A DNA stretch of 64,000 nucleotides from Diaphorobacter caeni (GTDB taxonomy: Bacteria; Pseudomonadota; Gammaproteobacteria; Burkholderiales; Burkholderiaceae_C), in assembly GCF_015354245.1 (NCBI RefSeq), contig NZ_JADKYZ010000004.1, positions 124,001-188,000 on the forward strand, written 5' to 3'. How positions within the stretch are numbered: the stretch's first letter is position 1; each line of letters opens with the position of its first letter. The position numbers were made by a program, and so were the translations under genes. Below are positions 36,760 to 45,900 of this stretch, piece after piece. The notes below the pieces were generated by a model. It worked only from the letters and a program-made list of their open reading frames with translations. It did not search any database and was not told the origin of the DNA.

Positions 36760-37899
36760 TCAACGCGGCCACAGCGCCCACAGGCGCAGGTTCTGCTTCA
36801 GGCGGCCTGCCACTTCGCCAGCCTCGTGTCCCCAGCCGGTGAAATAGTCGGCACGCACCGGACCGAGGATCGCGCTGCCGGTGTCCTGCGCGAGCACGAG
36901 GCGTGAGAGCTGCACGGTCGGGCCGGTCGATGCCAGCCAGACGGGCGTGCCATACGGAATGCTCGCGCGGTCCACGGCGATCGAGCGGCCGGGGGTGAGC
37001 GGCACGCCCTGCGCGCCGCGCGGGCCGAAGGCGGCGTCCAGCGGGCTCAGTTGCTCCTCCTTGAAGAACACAAAGCGCGGATTGGCCCACAGCAGCTCGT
37101 TCACGCGCTGCGGGTTCTGCACGGTCCACGCGGTGATGCCGGGCCAGGTCGCGTCGCGCACCAGCCCCTGGTCAAGCAGCCACTTGCCGATGCTCTTGTA
37201 GGGCTGGTCGTTGGTGCCCGCAAAGGCCAGTCGCGTCACGCGTACCGTGCCGTCTGGCTCCTGCACGCGGATGCGGCCCGAGCCCTGGATGTGCAGCACC
37301 ATGGCCTCGACCGGATCGCGCACCCACGCCAGCACCTTGCCCTGCAGCGCGGCCTGTGCGGCGGGCAGGGTGTCGATCTGCTGACGCGTGTACCAGGGCT
37401 TGCGCACGCCGAGATCGGCGGGCGGGCCATACAGCGGCACGTTGAAACCATTGCCCGGCGCACGCGCGGCGTCCAGAAACGGCTCGTAATAGCCGGTGAG
37501 CATGCCGTCGACCTTGCCGTCGTTGCCCTCCACGCGGTAGGGACGCAGCTTGTTCATCATCCAGCTGCGCTGCTCCTCACCATTGGCAATGGACAGACGG
37601 CGCACGTCGGCGCACAGGGGCGCGAACGCGGGAGCCGGTTTTTCGCAACTGCGCAGCCATGCGTTCCATGCCTCGAACAGCGCATCGTCGGAGAACCCCG
37701 GCAGATCGTTCCACTCCACCGGCACCCAGCGGCTCTTGGACTGATTGAGCGTTCCGGGAACGGGGTGGTATTCGGGACCCGTGGACGACGTCGGTGATTC
37801 GGTCGATGGAGCAGTGCTCTGTGGGGGCTTGGTCGAGCAGGCCGCGAGCGTTCCTACAATCAGCGTCGTTGCAACCAGGCGCAGGAGTCGAAAATTCAT
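36760..37899 (-). CDS. mltA: Membrane-bound lytic murein transglycosylase A
   Basis: 379 residues from MNFRLLRLVATTLIVGTLAAC, a lipoprotein signal with lipobox LAAC. The frame is open upstream to 38112. MltA features include TGYYEPFLDAAR, LHIQGSGRIRV, YKSIGKWLLDQG and the 3D domain with SIAVDRASIPYGTPVWL and LVLAQDTGSAILGPVRADYFTGWG, where the catalytic Asp is expected. It cleaves peptidoglycan glycan strands to 1,6-anhydro ends at the outer membrane. Its ATG overlaps that of a small divergent gene (shared CATG), so the two starts interfere. Confidence 0.93.
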   Translation of the reverse strand: MNFRLLRLVATTLIVGTLAACSTKPPQSTAPSTESPTSSTGPEYHPVPGTLNQSKSRWVPVEWNDLPGFSDDALFEAWNAWLRSCEKPAPAFAPLCADVRRLSIANGEEQRSWMMNKLRPYRVEGNDGKVDGMLTGYYEPFLDAARAPGNGFNVPLYGPPADLGVRKPWYTRQQIDTLPAAQAALQGKVLAWVRDPVEAMVLHIQGSGRIRVQEPDGTVRVTRLAFAGTNDQPYKSIGKWLLDQGLVRDATWPGITAWTVQNPQRVNELLWANPRFVFFKEEQLSPLDAAFGPRGAQGVPLTPGRSIAVDRASIPYGTPVWLASTGPTVQLSRLVLAQDTGSAILGPVRADYFTGWGHEAGEVAGRLKQNLRLWALWPR

Positions 37900-38038
37900 G
37901 GTGTTGATTTTGATTGAAGCACTGTTGGCGCTGGTCATCTTGGTCGTCATTGTCTGGTGGACAATGTTCTCTGGCCGCAAGAAGGGAGAACCGCCAAGCG
38001 CCAGTGTCGCACCGGAGCACAAGGATAGCGCCGACTGA
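37898..38038 (+). CDS. Small (46-residue) single-pass membrane protein
   Basis: ATG 37898 has AGGAG ten bases upstream, and TACAAT at 37855-37860 could be its -10. A transmembrane helix spans about residues 2-24 (LILIEALLALVILVVIVWW). A positively charged RKKG stop-transfer and a hydrophilic tail follow. The start overlaps the mltA start on the other strand. Function unknown. The charge pattern predicts N-out, C-in. Confidence 0.7.
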   Translation: MVLILIEALLALVILVVIVWWTMFSGRKKGEPPSASVAPEHKDSAD

Positions 38039-38186
38039 GGGCATTTCCAATGCACGGGGGTTTTGACACAGTTTTGCACTTCCTTCGCTCTTGCGTAAGA
38101 GGCCCTCGCCACTGATGCGCGGGCGCGTCCTACAGACCCCGAATCGACGTCTTGCTACTCTGCCTTTCAGAGTCCGTCGTCACGGG

Positions 38187-38230
38187 CCCGTTGAACACCC
38201 GTTGAACATTTCGACTTTTCGACTTTTCAT
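38187..38230 (+). promoter_or_regulatory. Tandem repeats and candidate promoter of the OmpA-family gene
   Basis: CCCGTTGAACA is repeated directly (38187-38197, 38198-38208), then TTTCGACT is repeated directly (38209-38216, 38217-38224). TTGAAC (38202-38207) and TTTCAT (38225-38230) are 17 bp apart and may be -35/-10, so the second repeat would fill the spacer. Confidence 0.4.
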
Positions 38231-38333
38231 TCTCACCTTCGTTCCGCCTCCGCCCGTACCGCGAAGGAAGAGCGATTCGCTCAGTCCGCATCAAGCGGCG
38301 AGCGGACACACAGAAACTCAGGAGTTATTCACC

Positions 38334-38978
38334 ATGCGTAAAACCCTACTCATCGGAAGCCTCGCTGCCGTCATGCTGGCCACCGGCTGCGCCAACATGA
38401 GCGACACCCAACGCCGCACCGCCACCGGTGCGGGCGTAGGCGCGCTGGGCGGCGCGGCGGTCGGCGCCATGGCCGGCGGACATGCCGGCTCGGGCGCCGT
38501 GATCGGCGCGGGCGTCGGCGCCCTCGGCACCTACCTGTGGTCGCAGCACATGGAGCGCCAGAAGCAGGAAATGCAGGCCGCCACCCAAGGCACGGGTGTG
38601 GTCGTGACGCAGACGACCGACAACCAGCTCAAGCTCGACATCCCGAGCGACATCTCGTTCGCGACCAACCGCTCGGACATCCAGCCCAACTTCCAGCCCA
38701 TCCTCGACAAGTTCGCCGAAGGTCTGCGCAACAACCCCGCGACCGAAGTGCGCATCGTCGGCCACACCGACTCCACCGGCACCGACGCCATCAACAATCC
38801 CCTCTCCCTTGACCGCGCGAGCAGCGCACGCAACTACATCACCTCGCACGGCGTGAACGGCTCCCGCATCCAGGTCGAAGGCCGAGGCTCACGCGAGCCC
38901 ATCGCCACCAACGACACCGGCGAAGGCCGCGCCAAGAACCGCCGCGTGGAAATCTACGTGGGCCAGCGCCAAGGCTGA
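38334..38978 (+). CDS. OmpA-family lipoprotein, YiaD-like
   Basis: 214 residues from MRKTLLIGSLAAVMLATGC, a lipoprotein signal with lipobox LATGC. CAGGAG precedes it. A glycine-zipper region follows (TGAGVGALGGAAVGAMAGGHAGSGAVIGAGVGALG, about 32-65). The C-terminal OmpA/MotB peptidoglycan-binding domain (LKLDIPSDISFATNRSDI, VRIVGHTDSTGTDAINNPLSLDRASSARNYI, GRGSREPIATNDTGEGRAKNRRVEI) has the expected Asp and Arg that contact diaminopimelate. It likely tethers the outer membrane to the wall. Confidence 0.93.
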   Translation: MRKTLLIGSLAAVMLATGCANMSDTQRRTATGAGVGALGGAAVGAMAGGHAGSGAVIGAGVGALGTYLWSQHMERQKQEMQAATQGTGVVVTQTTDNQLKLDIPSDISFATNRSDIQPNFQPILDKFAEGLRNNPATEVRIVGHTDSTGTDAINNPLSLDRASSARNYITSHGVNGSRIQVEGRGSREPIATNDTGEGRAKNRRVEIYVGQRQG

Positions 38979-39018
38979 AACGGATGATGGAGGCCTCACC
39001 AGCAGGAGGCCAACGCAA

Positions 39019-39046
39019 GGGCAGCACCCAGTGGCTGCCCTTTTTT
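39019..39046 (+). terminator. Intrinsic terminator of the OmpA-family gene
   Basis: A GGGCAGC/GCTGCCC stem (39019-39025 with 39034-39040) and 8-nt loop are followed by six U residues. Confidence 0.88.
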
Positions 39047-39068
39047 GTTGGGCAAAGCGCAAACAACA

Positions 39069-39260
39069 AGTGAGGCACGAGCGCAGCGGAGTGCCGAACA
39101 CACCTCTTCAGAACTGGCTCGCGGCGGTTGTCCGAACGGAGCGACGCAGTCGCGCAGTGAGTTCTGCCGCGGGTATTCAGAGCGCGCTTTTTGGTTACTT
39201 TTTGCGCGCAAGCAATAAGTGACTGCCCAGCCGGGGGCAGTCCCGGCCTCCGCCCTCAAC
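39069..39260. repeat. Composite palindromic repeat, copy C (single unit)
   Basis: One unit in the orientation of the right half of copies A and B. It has GGCAC/GTGCC hairpin arms (39075-39095), GCGAC-GCA-GTCGC, a degraded CAAAAGCGCGCTTTTG-like palindrome, and ACTTTTTGC with GCAATAAGT (39197-39220, one mispair). It ends CCCGGCCTCCGCCCTCAA. It lies between the converging OmpA and response-regulator genes, beyond the OmpA terminator. Confidence 0.8.
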
Positions 39261-39280
39261 CAAGGGCCAAGGCCCAACCG

Positions 39281-39910
39281 TCACGCGTTGTCGCGCAACA
39301 GATTCGCCAGCTCCACCGCCGACTTCACCTGCATCTTGTCAAACAGCCGCGCCCGGTGCACCTCCACCGTCCGCACACTGATATCGAGCTGATCCGCAAT
39401 CAGCTTGTTGGGCAGCCCCTCCACCACCAGCCGCATCACGTCGCGCTCACGGTCCGTGAGCTCACCGAGCCGATCCTTCACCTGGTGCTTGGCCTTCGAC
39501 GCCTCAAGACAAGCCGCCGACTGCGCCAAGGCCGCCTCGATGCGGTTGACCAGTTGGTTGTCCGAGAACGGCTTTTCGCAGAAGTCGAACGCGCCGCGCT
39601 TAACGGTCGCCACCGCCGTGGGCACGTCGGCGTGGCCGGTGAGAAAGATCACCGGCATGGCGGCCACCTCGCCGCGCTCGATCATGCGGTCAAACAGGGC
39701 CAGACCGCTCATGCCGGGCATGCGCACGTCCAGCAACAGGCAGCAGGGCTGGCGCTGCGGCAGGCGTTCGCTGAGCATGAGCTCAAAGGACTCGGCGCTG
39801 TCGTAGGCTTCGCTCGGCACGCGGCGCGAGCGCAGCAGCCAGGCGAGTGCCTCGCGCACTTCGGCGTCGTCGTCGACGATGTATACGGTGGCGTTGGAGA
39901 CGGGTTCCAT
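39281..39910 (-). CDS. Response regulator, FixJ/LuxR type
   Basis: 209 residues from MEPVSNATVYIVDDDAEVREALAWLL. The ATG overlaps the kinase stop by one base (TGATG), so translation is coupled. The receiver has the acidic pair VDDD, the acceptor Asp in CLLLDVRMPGMSG and Lys in DFCEKPFSDNQL. A LuxR-type helix-turn-helix follows (LTDRERDVMRLVVEGLPNKLIADQLDISVRTVEVHRARLFDKM). It pairs with the PAS kinase upstream. FixJ-like pairs of this sort (for example DctS/DctR) often sense dicarboxylates or redox state; the signal is unknown here. Confidence 0.92.
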   Translation of the reverse strand: MEPVSNATVYIVDDDAEVREALAWLLRSRRVPSEAYDSAESFELMLSERLPQRQPCCLLLDVRMPGMSGLALFDRMIERGEVAAMPVIFLTGHADVPTAVATVKRGAFDFCEKPFSDNQLVNRIEAALAQSAACLEASKAKHQVKDRLGELTDRERDVMRLVVEGLPNKLIADQLDISVRTVEVHRARLFDKMQVKSAVELANLLRDNA

Positions 39911-42021
39911 CAGACGGCTTCTGGTTGAAATGCTGGGAGGGTGAAAGTGAATACCGTACCACGAGGCTCGCGGGCCATGTGCCCGAGAAAGCCGCCATGC
40001 TGCTCGACAACGGTGCGGCACAGGCTCAGGCCGAGGCCCATGCCCTCGGCGCGGGTGGTGTAGAACGGCGTGAAAAGGCGCGCGGCCACATCATCGCTGA
40101 TGCCCGCACCCATGTCGCTGAACGAGAACTCCAGCCACTTGTTCTGCGCGTTGGAGGCGGCGCGGCGCACGCGGATTTCGAGCACGCGCGGGTGAATGTC
40201 GGGGTGGTCCATGGACTGCATGCCGTTGCGCGCCAGGTTGAGCAGCACCTGCTCGACCATGGTGCGGTCGCACAGCAGATCGGGAAGTTCGGGCTCGATG
40301 ATGATCTGGATGTGCACGCGCAGCTTGTGGGCCTGCAGGCGGATCAGCGGCAGCACGGCGTCAACCAGTTCCTGCGCGCTGACGGACTCGCGCGACTGGT
40401 CGCGGCGGCGCACGAAGTCGTGCACGCTCTTGATCACCCGCCCCGCGCGCTCGGCCTGCTGCGCGATGCGCTGGATGCCCACGCGCACATCGGCCAGATT
40501 CTCGGACGGCGGGCTGGCCGTGGGCTGGTCGGTCTGCAGCAGGTTGAGCGAGCCGGTCGCATAGCTGGAGATCGCGGCGAGCGGCTGGTTGAGTTCGTGG
40601 CTGAGCAGCGAGGCCATCTCGCCGACCGTCGCCAGACGCGCCGTGGCCTGCAGCCGCTCCTGCGACGCGCGCGAGATTTCCTCGACGCGGCGCTGCTCGC
40701 TCACGTCGAGGAACGAGCCCATCCAGCCGGTGTGCAGGCCCTGCGCGTTGATCAGCGGCGCCTCGTAGATCATCACCGGAAAGCGCGTGCCGTCCTTGCG
40801 CATGAAGGTCGATTCATAGCCCTCGCGCGGCGGAATGTGGTTGCCGGACATGCGCACCATCTGGCGCGCGCTGTACTCGCCCGCCAGCTCCGGCGGCCAG
40901 TAAGGCAGCGGGTTGGTGTGGCCGATCAGCTCGTCGGCGGTGAAGCCCACCATCTCGCAGAAGGCCGGGTTCACGTAGGTGATGCGGCCATCGAGATCGC
41001 GCGCGCGCAGTCCCGTGACCTGCGAGTCCTCCATGGCCTTGCGGAACGCCAGCGCCTCGCCGAGATCGCGCTCGGCGCGCAGGCGCCTGCGGTTGTCGCG
41101 CACCAGCACGATCAGCACGGTGACGAGCGCGATCGACATGGCGGTGACCAGCGCGGTGAGCACGTTGGGGAACACGCTGGGCGCGGCGTGCCAGCTGTCC
41201 AGCCGCAGGATCAGCGTGGTGCCGGGCAGGTCGAACAGCTGCTGGGCGGTGAACATGCGCGTGCCGCGCCGCATCGCGCCGACCACGGCCAGACGCGTGC
41301 CGTCGGCCTCGGTGAACGACACCTCCTGGCCGCGCTGCAGACTGGGCGCGACCAGATCGACGAGCACGGTCTGCAGCGAATAGGTGGCGATCAGAAACCC
41401 GGTGACGCGTCCATCGTCCATCAGCGGCAGGCACAGCTCCATCATCTCGGAGCCCATGCCGTTGGGCAGCGGCTGGAAGTAGCTGCTCGAATACGAAGGT
41501 CCGCCCACGCGCCGCGCGTTGGTGCACGAGAGATTCATGTCGGAATGGATGCTGTTGCCGCCGTCCGCGGGGTCCCAGGTCATGGGGCGAAACGGTGATT
41601 CGGCATGCGCGCGCACCTTGAGCTGCGAATCGCGCCATTCCAGCCGCACCAACTCGCGCCGCGCGTTCAGCAGATCGCTCGCGCGGCTCTCCCAGTTGGC
41701 CAGATCGGGCTCGCCCATCTGCAGCGACTGCATGTTCTGGACGTTGTGCGCAAAGGCGATGCGGATGTCGGAGACGGCATCGGCCGCATCGCGCTCCACG
41801 CGCGACTGCACCTGGCTGGCCTCGTAGCGCCCTGCCAGCCAGACCAGCGTGATCAGCATGCTCGCCACCAGCAGCACCAGCAGCGACCACAGCGACCAGC
41901 GACGCCAGGCGCTGTGCCAGCGGTGCAGCTGCCACTGCGGCAGCGCGTCGTCAACGACCGAGGCCGCCGACGACGATGAGGACGATGCCATCGACCCGGA
42001 GGCCTGCGTCACGTTTTCCAT
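39910..42021 (-). CDS. PAS-domain sensor histidine kinase, DctS/FixL type
   Basis: 703 residues. A transmembrane helix (about 44-64) leads to a periplasmic sensor of roughly 220 residues and a second helix near 288-308. A PAS domain follows (ALAFRKAMEDSQVTGLRARDLDGRITYVNPAFCEMVGFTADELIG), then its PAC segment (MGSFLDVSEQRRVEEI). The phospho-acceptor His lies near 476 in SLLSHELNQPLAAISSY. The ATPase region ends GAGISDDVAARLF and GMGLGLSLCRTVVEQHGG. It is translationally coupled to the response regulator. The ligand is unknown. Confidence 0.92.
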   Translation of the reverse strand: MENVTQASGSMASSSSSSAASVVDDALPQWQLHRWHSAWRRWSLWSLLVLLVASMLITLVWLAGRYEASQVQSRVERDAADAVSDIRIAFAHNVQNMQSLQMGEPDLANWESRASDLLNARRELVRLEWRDSQLKVRAHAESPFRPMTWDPADGGNSIHSDMNLSCTNARRVGGPSYSSSYFQPLPNGMGSEMMELCLPLMDDGRVTGFLIATYSLQTVLVDLVAPSLQRGQEVSFTEADGTRLAVVGAMRRGTRMFTAQQLFDLPGTTLILRLDSWHAAPSVFPNVLTALVTAMSIALVTVLIVLVRDNRRRLRAERDLGEALAFRKAMEDSQVTGLRARDLDGRITYVNPAFCEMVGFTADELIGHTNPLPYWPPELAGEYSARQMVRMSGNHIPPREGYESTFMRKDGTRFPVMIYEAPLINAQGLHTGWMGSFLDVSEQRRVEEISRASQERLQATARLATVGEMASLLSHELNQPLAAISSYATGSLNLLQTDQPTASPPSENLADVRVGIQRIAQQAERAGRVIKSVHDFVRRRDQSRESVSAQELVDAVLPLIRLQAHKLRVHIQIIIEPELPDLLCDRTMVEQVLLNLARNGMQSMDHPDIHPRVLEIRVRRAASNAQNKWLEFSFSDMGAGISDDVAARLFTPFYTTRAEGMGLGLSLCRTVVEQHGGFLGHMAREPRGTVFTFTLPAFQPEAV

Positions 42022-42097
42022 TCCATCCCAATGTGTGCTGCGCCGCGTGCCGTGGATGCGGCATCGGCGGATTCAAACCAACGAACCATGCGACCGT

Positions 42098-42913
42098 CTA
42101 CAGGACCCGGTGGTCAAGAGCGGGCAGTTGCGCGCGCATCTCGCGCAACTGGCGATGATCGAGCGTGCCGATCACCACGCCCTCGCCCTGTGCGCGCTGC
42201 GCCAGCACCGTGCCCCAGGGGTCGACCAGCATGCTGTGTCCCCAGGTGCGGCGGCCATTCTCGTGCACGCCGCCCTGCGCGGGCGCCAGCACGTAGGCGA
42301 GATTTTCCACCGCCCGCGCGCGCAGCAGCAGATCCCAGTGCGCGCTGCCGGTCACGAAAGTGAAGGCGCTCGGCACCAGCAGCAGGTCCGCCCCGGCGCG
42401 CGCATGGGCGCGGTACAGCTCGGGAAAGCGCAGGTCGTAGCAGACCGACAGCCCCACGCGCCAGGCCGAACCATCCCGGGCCGTGATGGTAAAGCGAACC
42501 GGCTGCGTTCCGGGCGAAATCACGCGGGCCTCGTCGAATTGCTCGCTTCCGCCGTCGAAGCGGAACAAGTGAATCTTGTCGTAGCGCGCGACGCACTCCC
42601 CGTCGGGCGAATGGACCAGCGTGGTGTTGTAGACATGGTCCTCGCTCGGTGCGCGCAGCGGCAGCGTGCCGCCCACGATCCACAGGCCCAGCTCACGCGC
42701 GGCGTCCGCGAGAAACTGCTGGATGGGGCCGCGTCCGGGCTCCTCGCGCAGCTGGAGCTTGTCGGTGTCCTTGTGGCCCATCACGCAGAAATACTCGGGC
42801 AGGCAGGCCAGCTCCGCGCCGCGCGCGGCAGCCTCCTCGAGCAGCCTGCGGGCGGCGGCGAGGTTGGCGTCCAGCCCCGTGCCCGAGACCATCTGAATCG
42901 CGGCGATCTTCAT
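42098..42913 (-). CDS. Carbon-nitrogen hydrolase (Nit2/omega-amidase-like)
   Basis: 271 residues with the nitrilase-superfamily triad Glu40 (LACLPEYF), Lys113 (ARYDKIHLFRFD) and Cys158 (GLSVCYDLRFPELYR). It resembles the Nit1/Nit2 group that hydrolyses deaminated glutathione or alpha-keto acid monoamides. The start overlaps the yhdP stop by 4 bp (ATGA). This yhdP-nitrilase pairing is common in Betaproteobacteria. Confidence 0.92.
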   Translation of the reverse strand: MKIAAIQMVSGTGLDANLAAARRLLEEAAARGAELACLPEYFCVMGHKDTDKLQLREEPGRGPIQQFLADAARELGLWIVGGTLPLRAPSEDHVYNTTLVHSPDGECVARYDKIHLFRFDGGSEQFDEARVISPGTQPVRFTITARDGSAWRVGLSVCYDLRFPELYRAHARAGADLLLVPSAFTFVTGSAHWDLLLRARAVENLAYVLAPAQGGVHENGRRTWGHSMLVDPWGTVLAQRAQGEGVVIGTLDHRQLREMRAQLPALDHRVL

Positions 42914-45900
42914 TGCGTCTCTCCTGTTGACTCATGCCGCGCATCGGCGGACTGGTCCGACTGGCCCGTCACCGCCTTGCTGCGCTTGACCTTCTCCACG
43001 CGCGGATCGGACCAGGTGCCGTCGACGCGGAACTCCTGCGTCGCGGCCTGGATCAGCGGGCCGCGCAAAAACACCTGCGCGAGAAAACTGCCGAGCCCGA
43101 TCACCGGGTTGATCGCGGTGGCGACGAGGGACGCGGTCATCGCGTTGATCTCGGGCACCACGACCACGCGCAGGTCCTGCGTCTCGTGCTCCAGATCGGC
43201 CTTGCCCTCCATGAGCACGGCCGCGTTCAGGCCCTTCATCTGCAGATTGTTGGTGGTCGCGACGCCGCGATCGACATGCACGTCGCCGCGCACGAAGTCG
43301 AACGCGAATCCTTCGCTGAACACGTCGCGGAAGTCCAGCGTCAGGCGGCGCGGAATCGACTGCAGGCTCAGCACGCTGAGCAGCTTGGCCAGCCCCGGAT
43401 CGGCCTTGAGGAACTGCCCGGCCTGCATGTCCACATGCACCTGCCCGGTCATCGAGGAATAGTCCGGCGACAGCGGCGCGCCAAGCCACGCGACCTGTCC
43501 GGTCATCTTGCCCTTGCCGCGCTTGACCACGCCGGGCATGTTGAAGCGCGCGAGCAGGTCGCCCGAATCGCGTACGTCCAGCTCGAAATTCATCGCCGTG
43601 CGCCGCTGCGCGTTGGCGCCCGTTCCGCCAAGCAGCGCCCAGTTGCCGCTGGAGGTGAACGTGGCCTCGGGCGTGATCAGATTCAGGTGCGCCAGTCGCC
43701 ATTCGCGCCGCCCGTCGCCGGTGGTGGCGTTGCGCGCCAGCACCTCGATGCGGCCGAGGTTGCGCCCGTGTATCTGGAAATCCTGCACCACGATGTCCAG
43801 CGCGGGCAGCGTGCGCGGCTGGTCGTCAAGCAGGTCGTTGGCGCTTGCGACCGTGTCCTGCGTCTGCGGAATTCTGAGGCGATCCAGACGCGCGTAGATC
43901 AACCCCGGCGCGGGCACGGTGTCGCTCGCGAGGCGGTATTCGATCAGCCCGCTGAGCTCTTCTGCCTTGGCGTTCACCCGCCAGAGGTCCTTGTGCCGCG
44001 TCACGCTCGCATCCACCTGATGCAGCGTGCGCCCGCCCAGGGCGATGGACTGGGCGCGCACGTTGATGCGCGAGGGTTTGTAGCCCTGCAGCTCGGGATC
44101 GGCCGCCGCGGAAACGGAGGCCGAAGTGGGCTGGTCTGCGACCGCCTTGGCCAGCGCATGCCACGGGGCCGCATCGACGTCACCCAGCACCAGATCGGCC
44201 GTCACGCCGGACTCCGGCAGGCGCGGCGCCTGCCCCGCGGGCAGCCCCACGCCGATGGCGCCGCGCAGCACCTTGCCCGGCTGGCCGGCCTCACCCAACT
44301 GGCGCACGTAGTGCACGCCACCCACGTTGGCGACATCCACCGTGAGCTGCTCCTGCAGCGGCAGATGCGCGGCGGCTTCCACCGACTGCGGCGTGAGCTG
44401 GGTCTCGAAACGCACCGGCATGGCGCTCTGCTCGGTCTTGCCCAGCGGCGCGGGCAGGTCGACGGCCATGCCCTGCAGCGACGCGTTGACCAGCAGCTCG
44501 GGCACGCCACGGCGCAGGCCGACCTGGACCGAATACGGCGTGGTGCCGCTCGCGTGCTTCGCCAGATCGGCCAGCGGCCCCGCAGGCGCGACCGCGCGCA
44601 GCCCTTCAGCCGTGGCGACGCCTTGGGCACGCACCTGCACGATGGCCTTCTGCCCGGCGGGCAGCGGCTGCGGCGGGGGGGCGGAACTCGCGGACAGCGT
44701 GCGCATGCCGCCCTCCAGCGTCACATCGCCGCCGAGCGCGCGTCCCTGCACGCCGACGATGGAGAAGCCGCCCTCGGAAAACTGCACCGAGCCCTGCGCC
44801 TGCGTGACCTGCGGCACGTCGGGAGTGAACTGCACATCGTTGCCGAGCAGCTTCACATTGCCCTGCACCTTGGACTCGTTGATGTGGTCCAGCGGCAGGC
44901 TGAGCTGCAGCCGGAGCTCGGCGTTGCCGCTCACCACCGCCTGGTCGAGCGCGTGTTCGGTGAGCTGGGTGATGTGCGACTTGCGCGCCAGTCCGAGCAT
45001 GTCGGCGAGCGGCCCCACGGCGTGCGCGTCCACGCCGACGACGGGATGGTCAAGATTGGGAATCTCCGCGTTCGCGTTGCGCACCTTGACCGCAGCCAGC
45101 CCGCCCAGCGTGCCGTTGGCATTCTTGATCTGCATGCTCGAGCGCTCGAACACCAGCTCGCCGGACAGCCCCGTGAGCTGCGGCCACGGCAGCTCGCCCG
45201 CTGCCTGCAGCGACGCGGGCACATAGGTGTAGTTGACGTTCTTGACCTGGGCGGCGATGCGGAAATCGCCCTGCCCCGGCTTGCTGAACGGGAAGTCGTG
45301 CAGGTTGCCCTTGACCTTGAACTGCATGCCCGTCGCCACGCCGGTGTTGACGGCGTCACGCACGTAGTGCCGCGTGTGCTCGGGAATGCCGAGCGGCAGA
45401 TAGCGGTGCACGCGGGTGCCGTCGGCGCGCGTGGCGCTGCCCGAGAGGTCAAGCACGCCCGGAAAGCGCGAGCCCGACGAGGACTTGCGCGGATCGTCCG
45501 TGTGCCAGCTCGCGCGCGCTTCGCCGGCCGCGTCCGCGTTGGCGAACTTCACGTTCTGCACGTCCACGCCGATGCGCTCGCCGTCGATGGTCCAGTTCAC
45601 GTTGGCCGAAAGCTTCTGCAGGGGAATCGCGGGCTCCTCGAACACGCCGGGGAACACCAGAGCGCCATTGCTGATCGCCAGCGTCGCATTGCCACCCGCC
45701 TGAGTGAGCGCAAACTGCACGCGCGCACCGGCGATGCCGGGCATGGAGCCGCCCGGCTCGCCCTTGGCCGTGCTGCCCATCGTGAGGTCCTCGATCAGAC
45801 CGTTGGCCTGATACTGGCGCGGCGCACTGAGCGGGCCGTGCCAGGTCGCCTGCACGTTGCGGGCCACGCCGCGCGGCGCGATCTGGCGCAGGGGATCATG

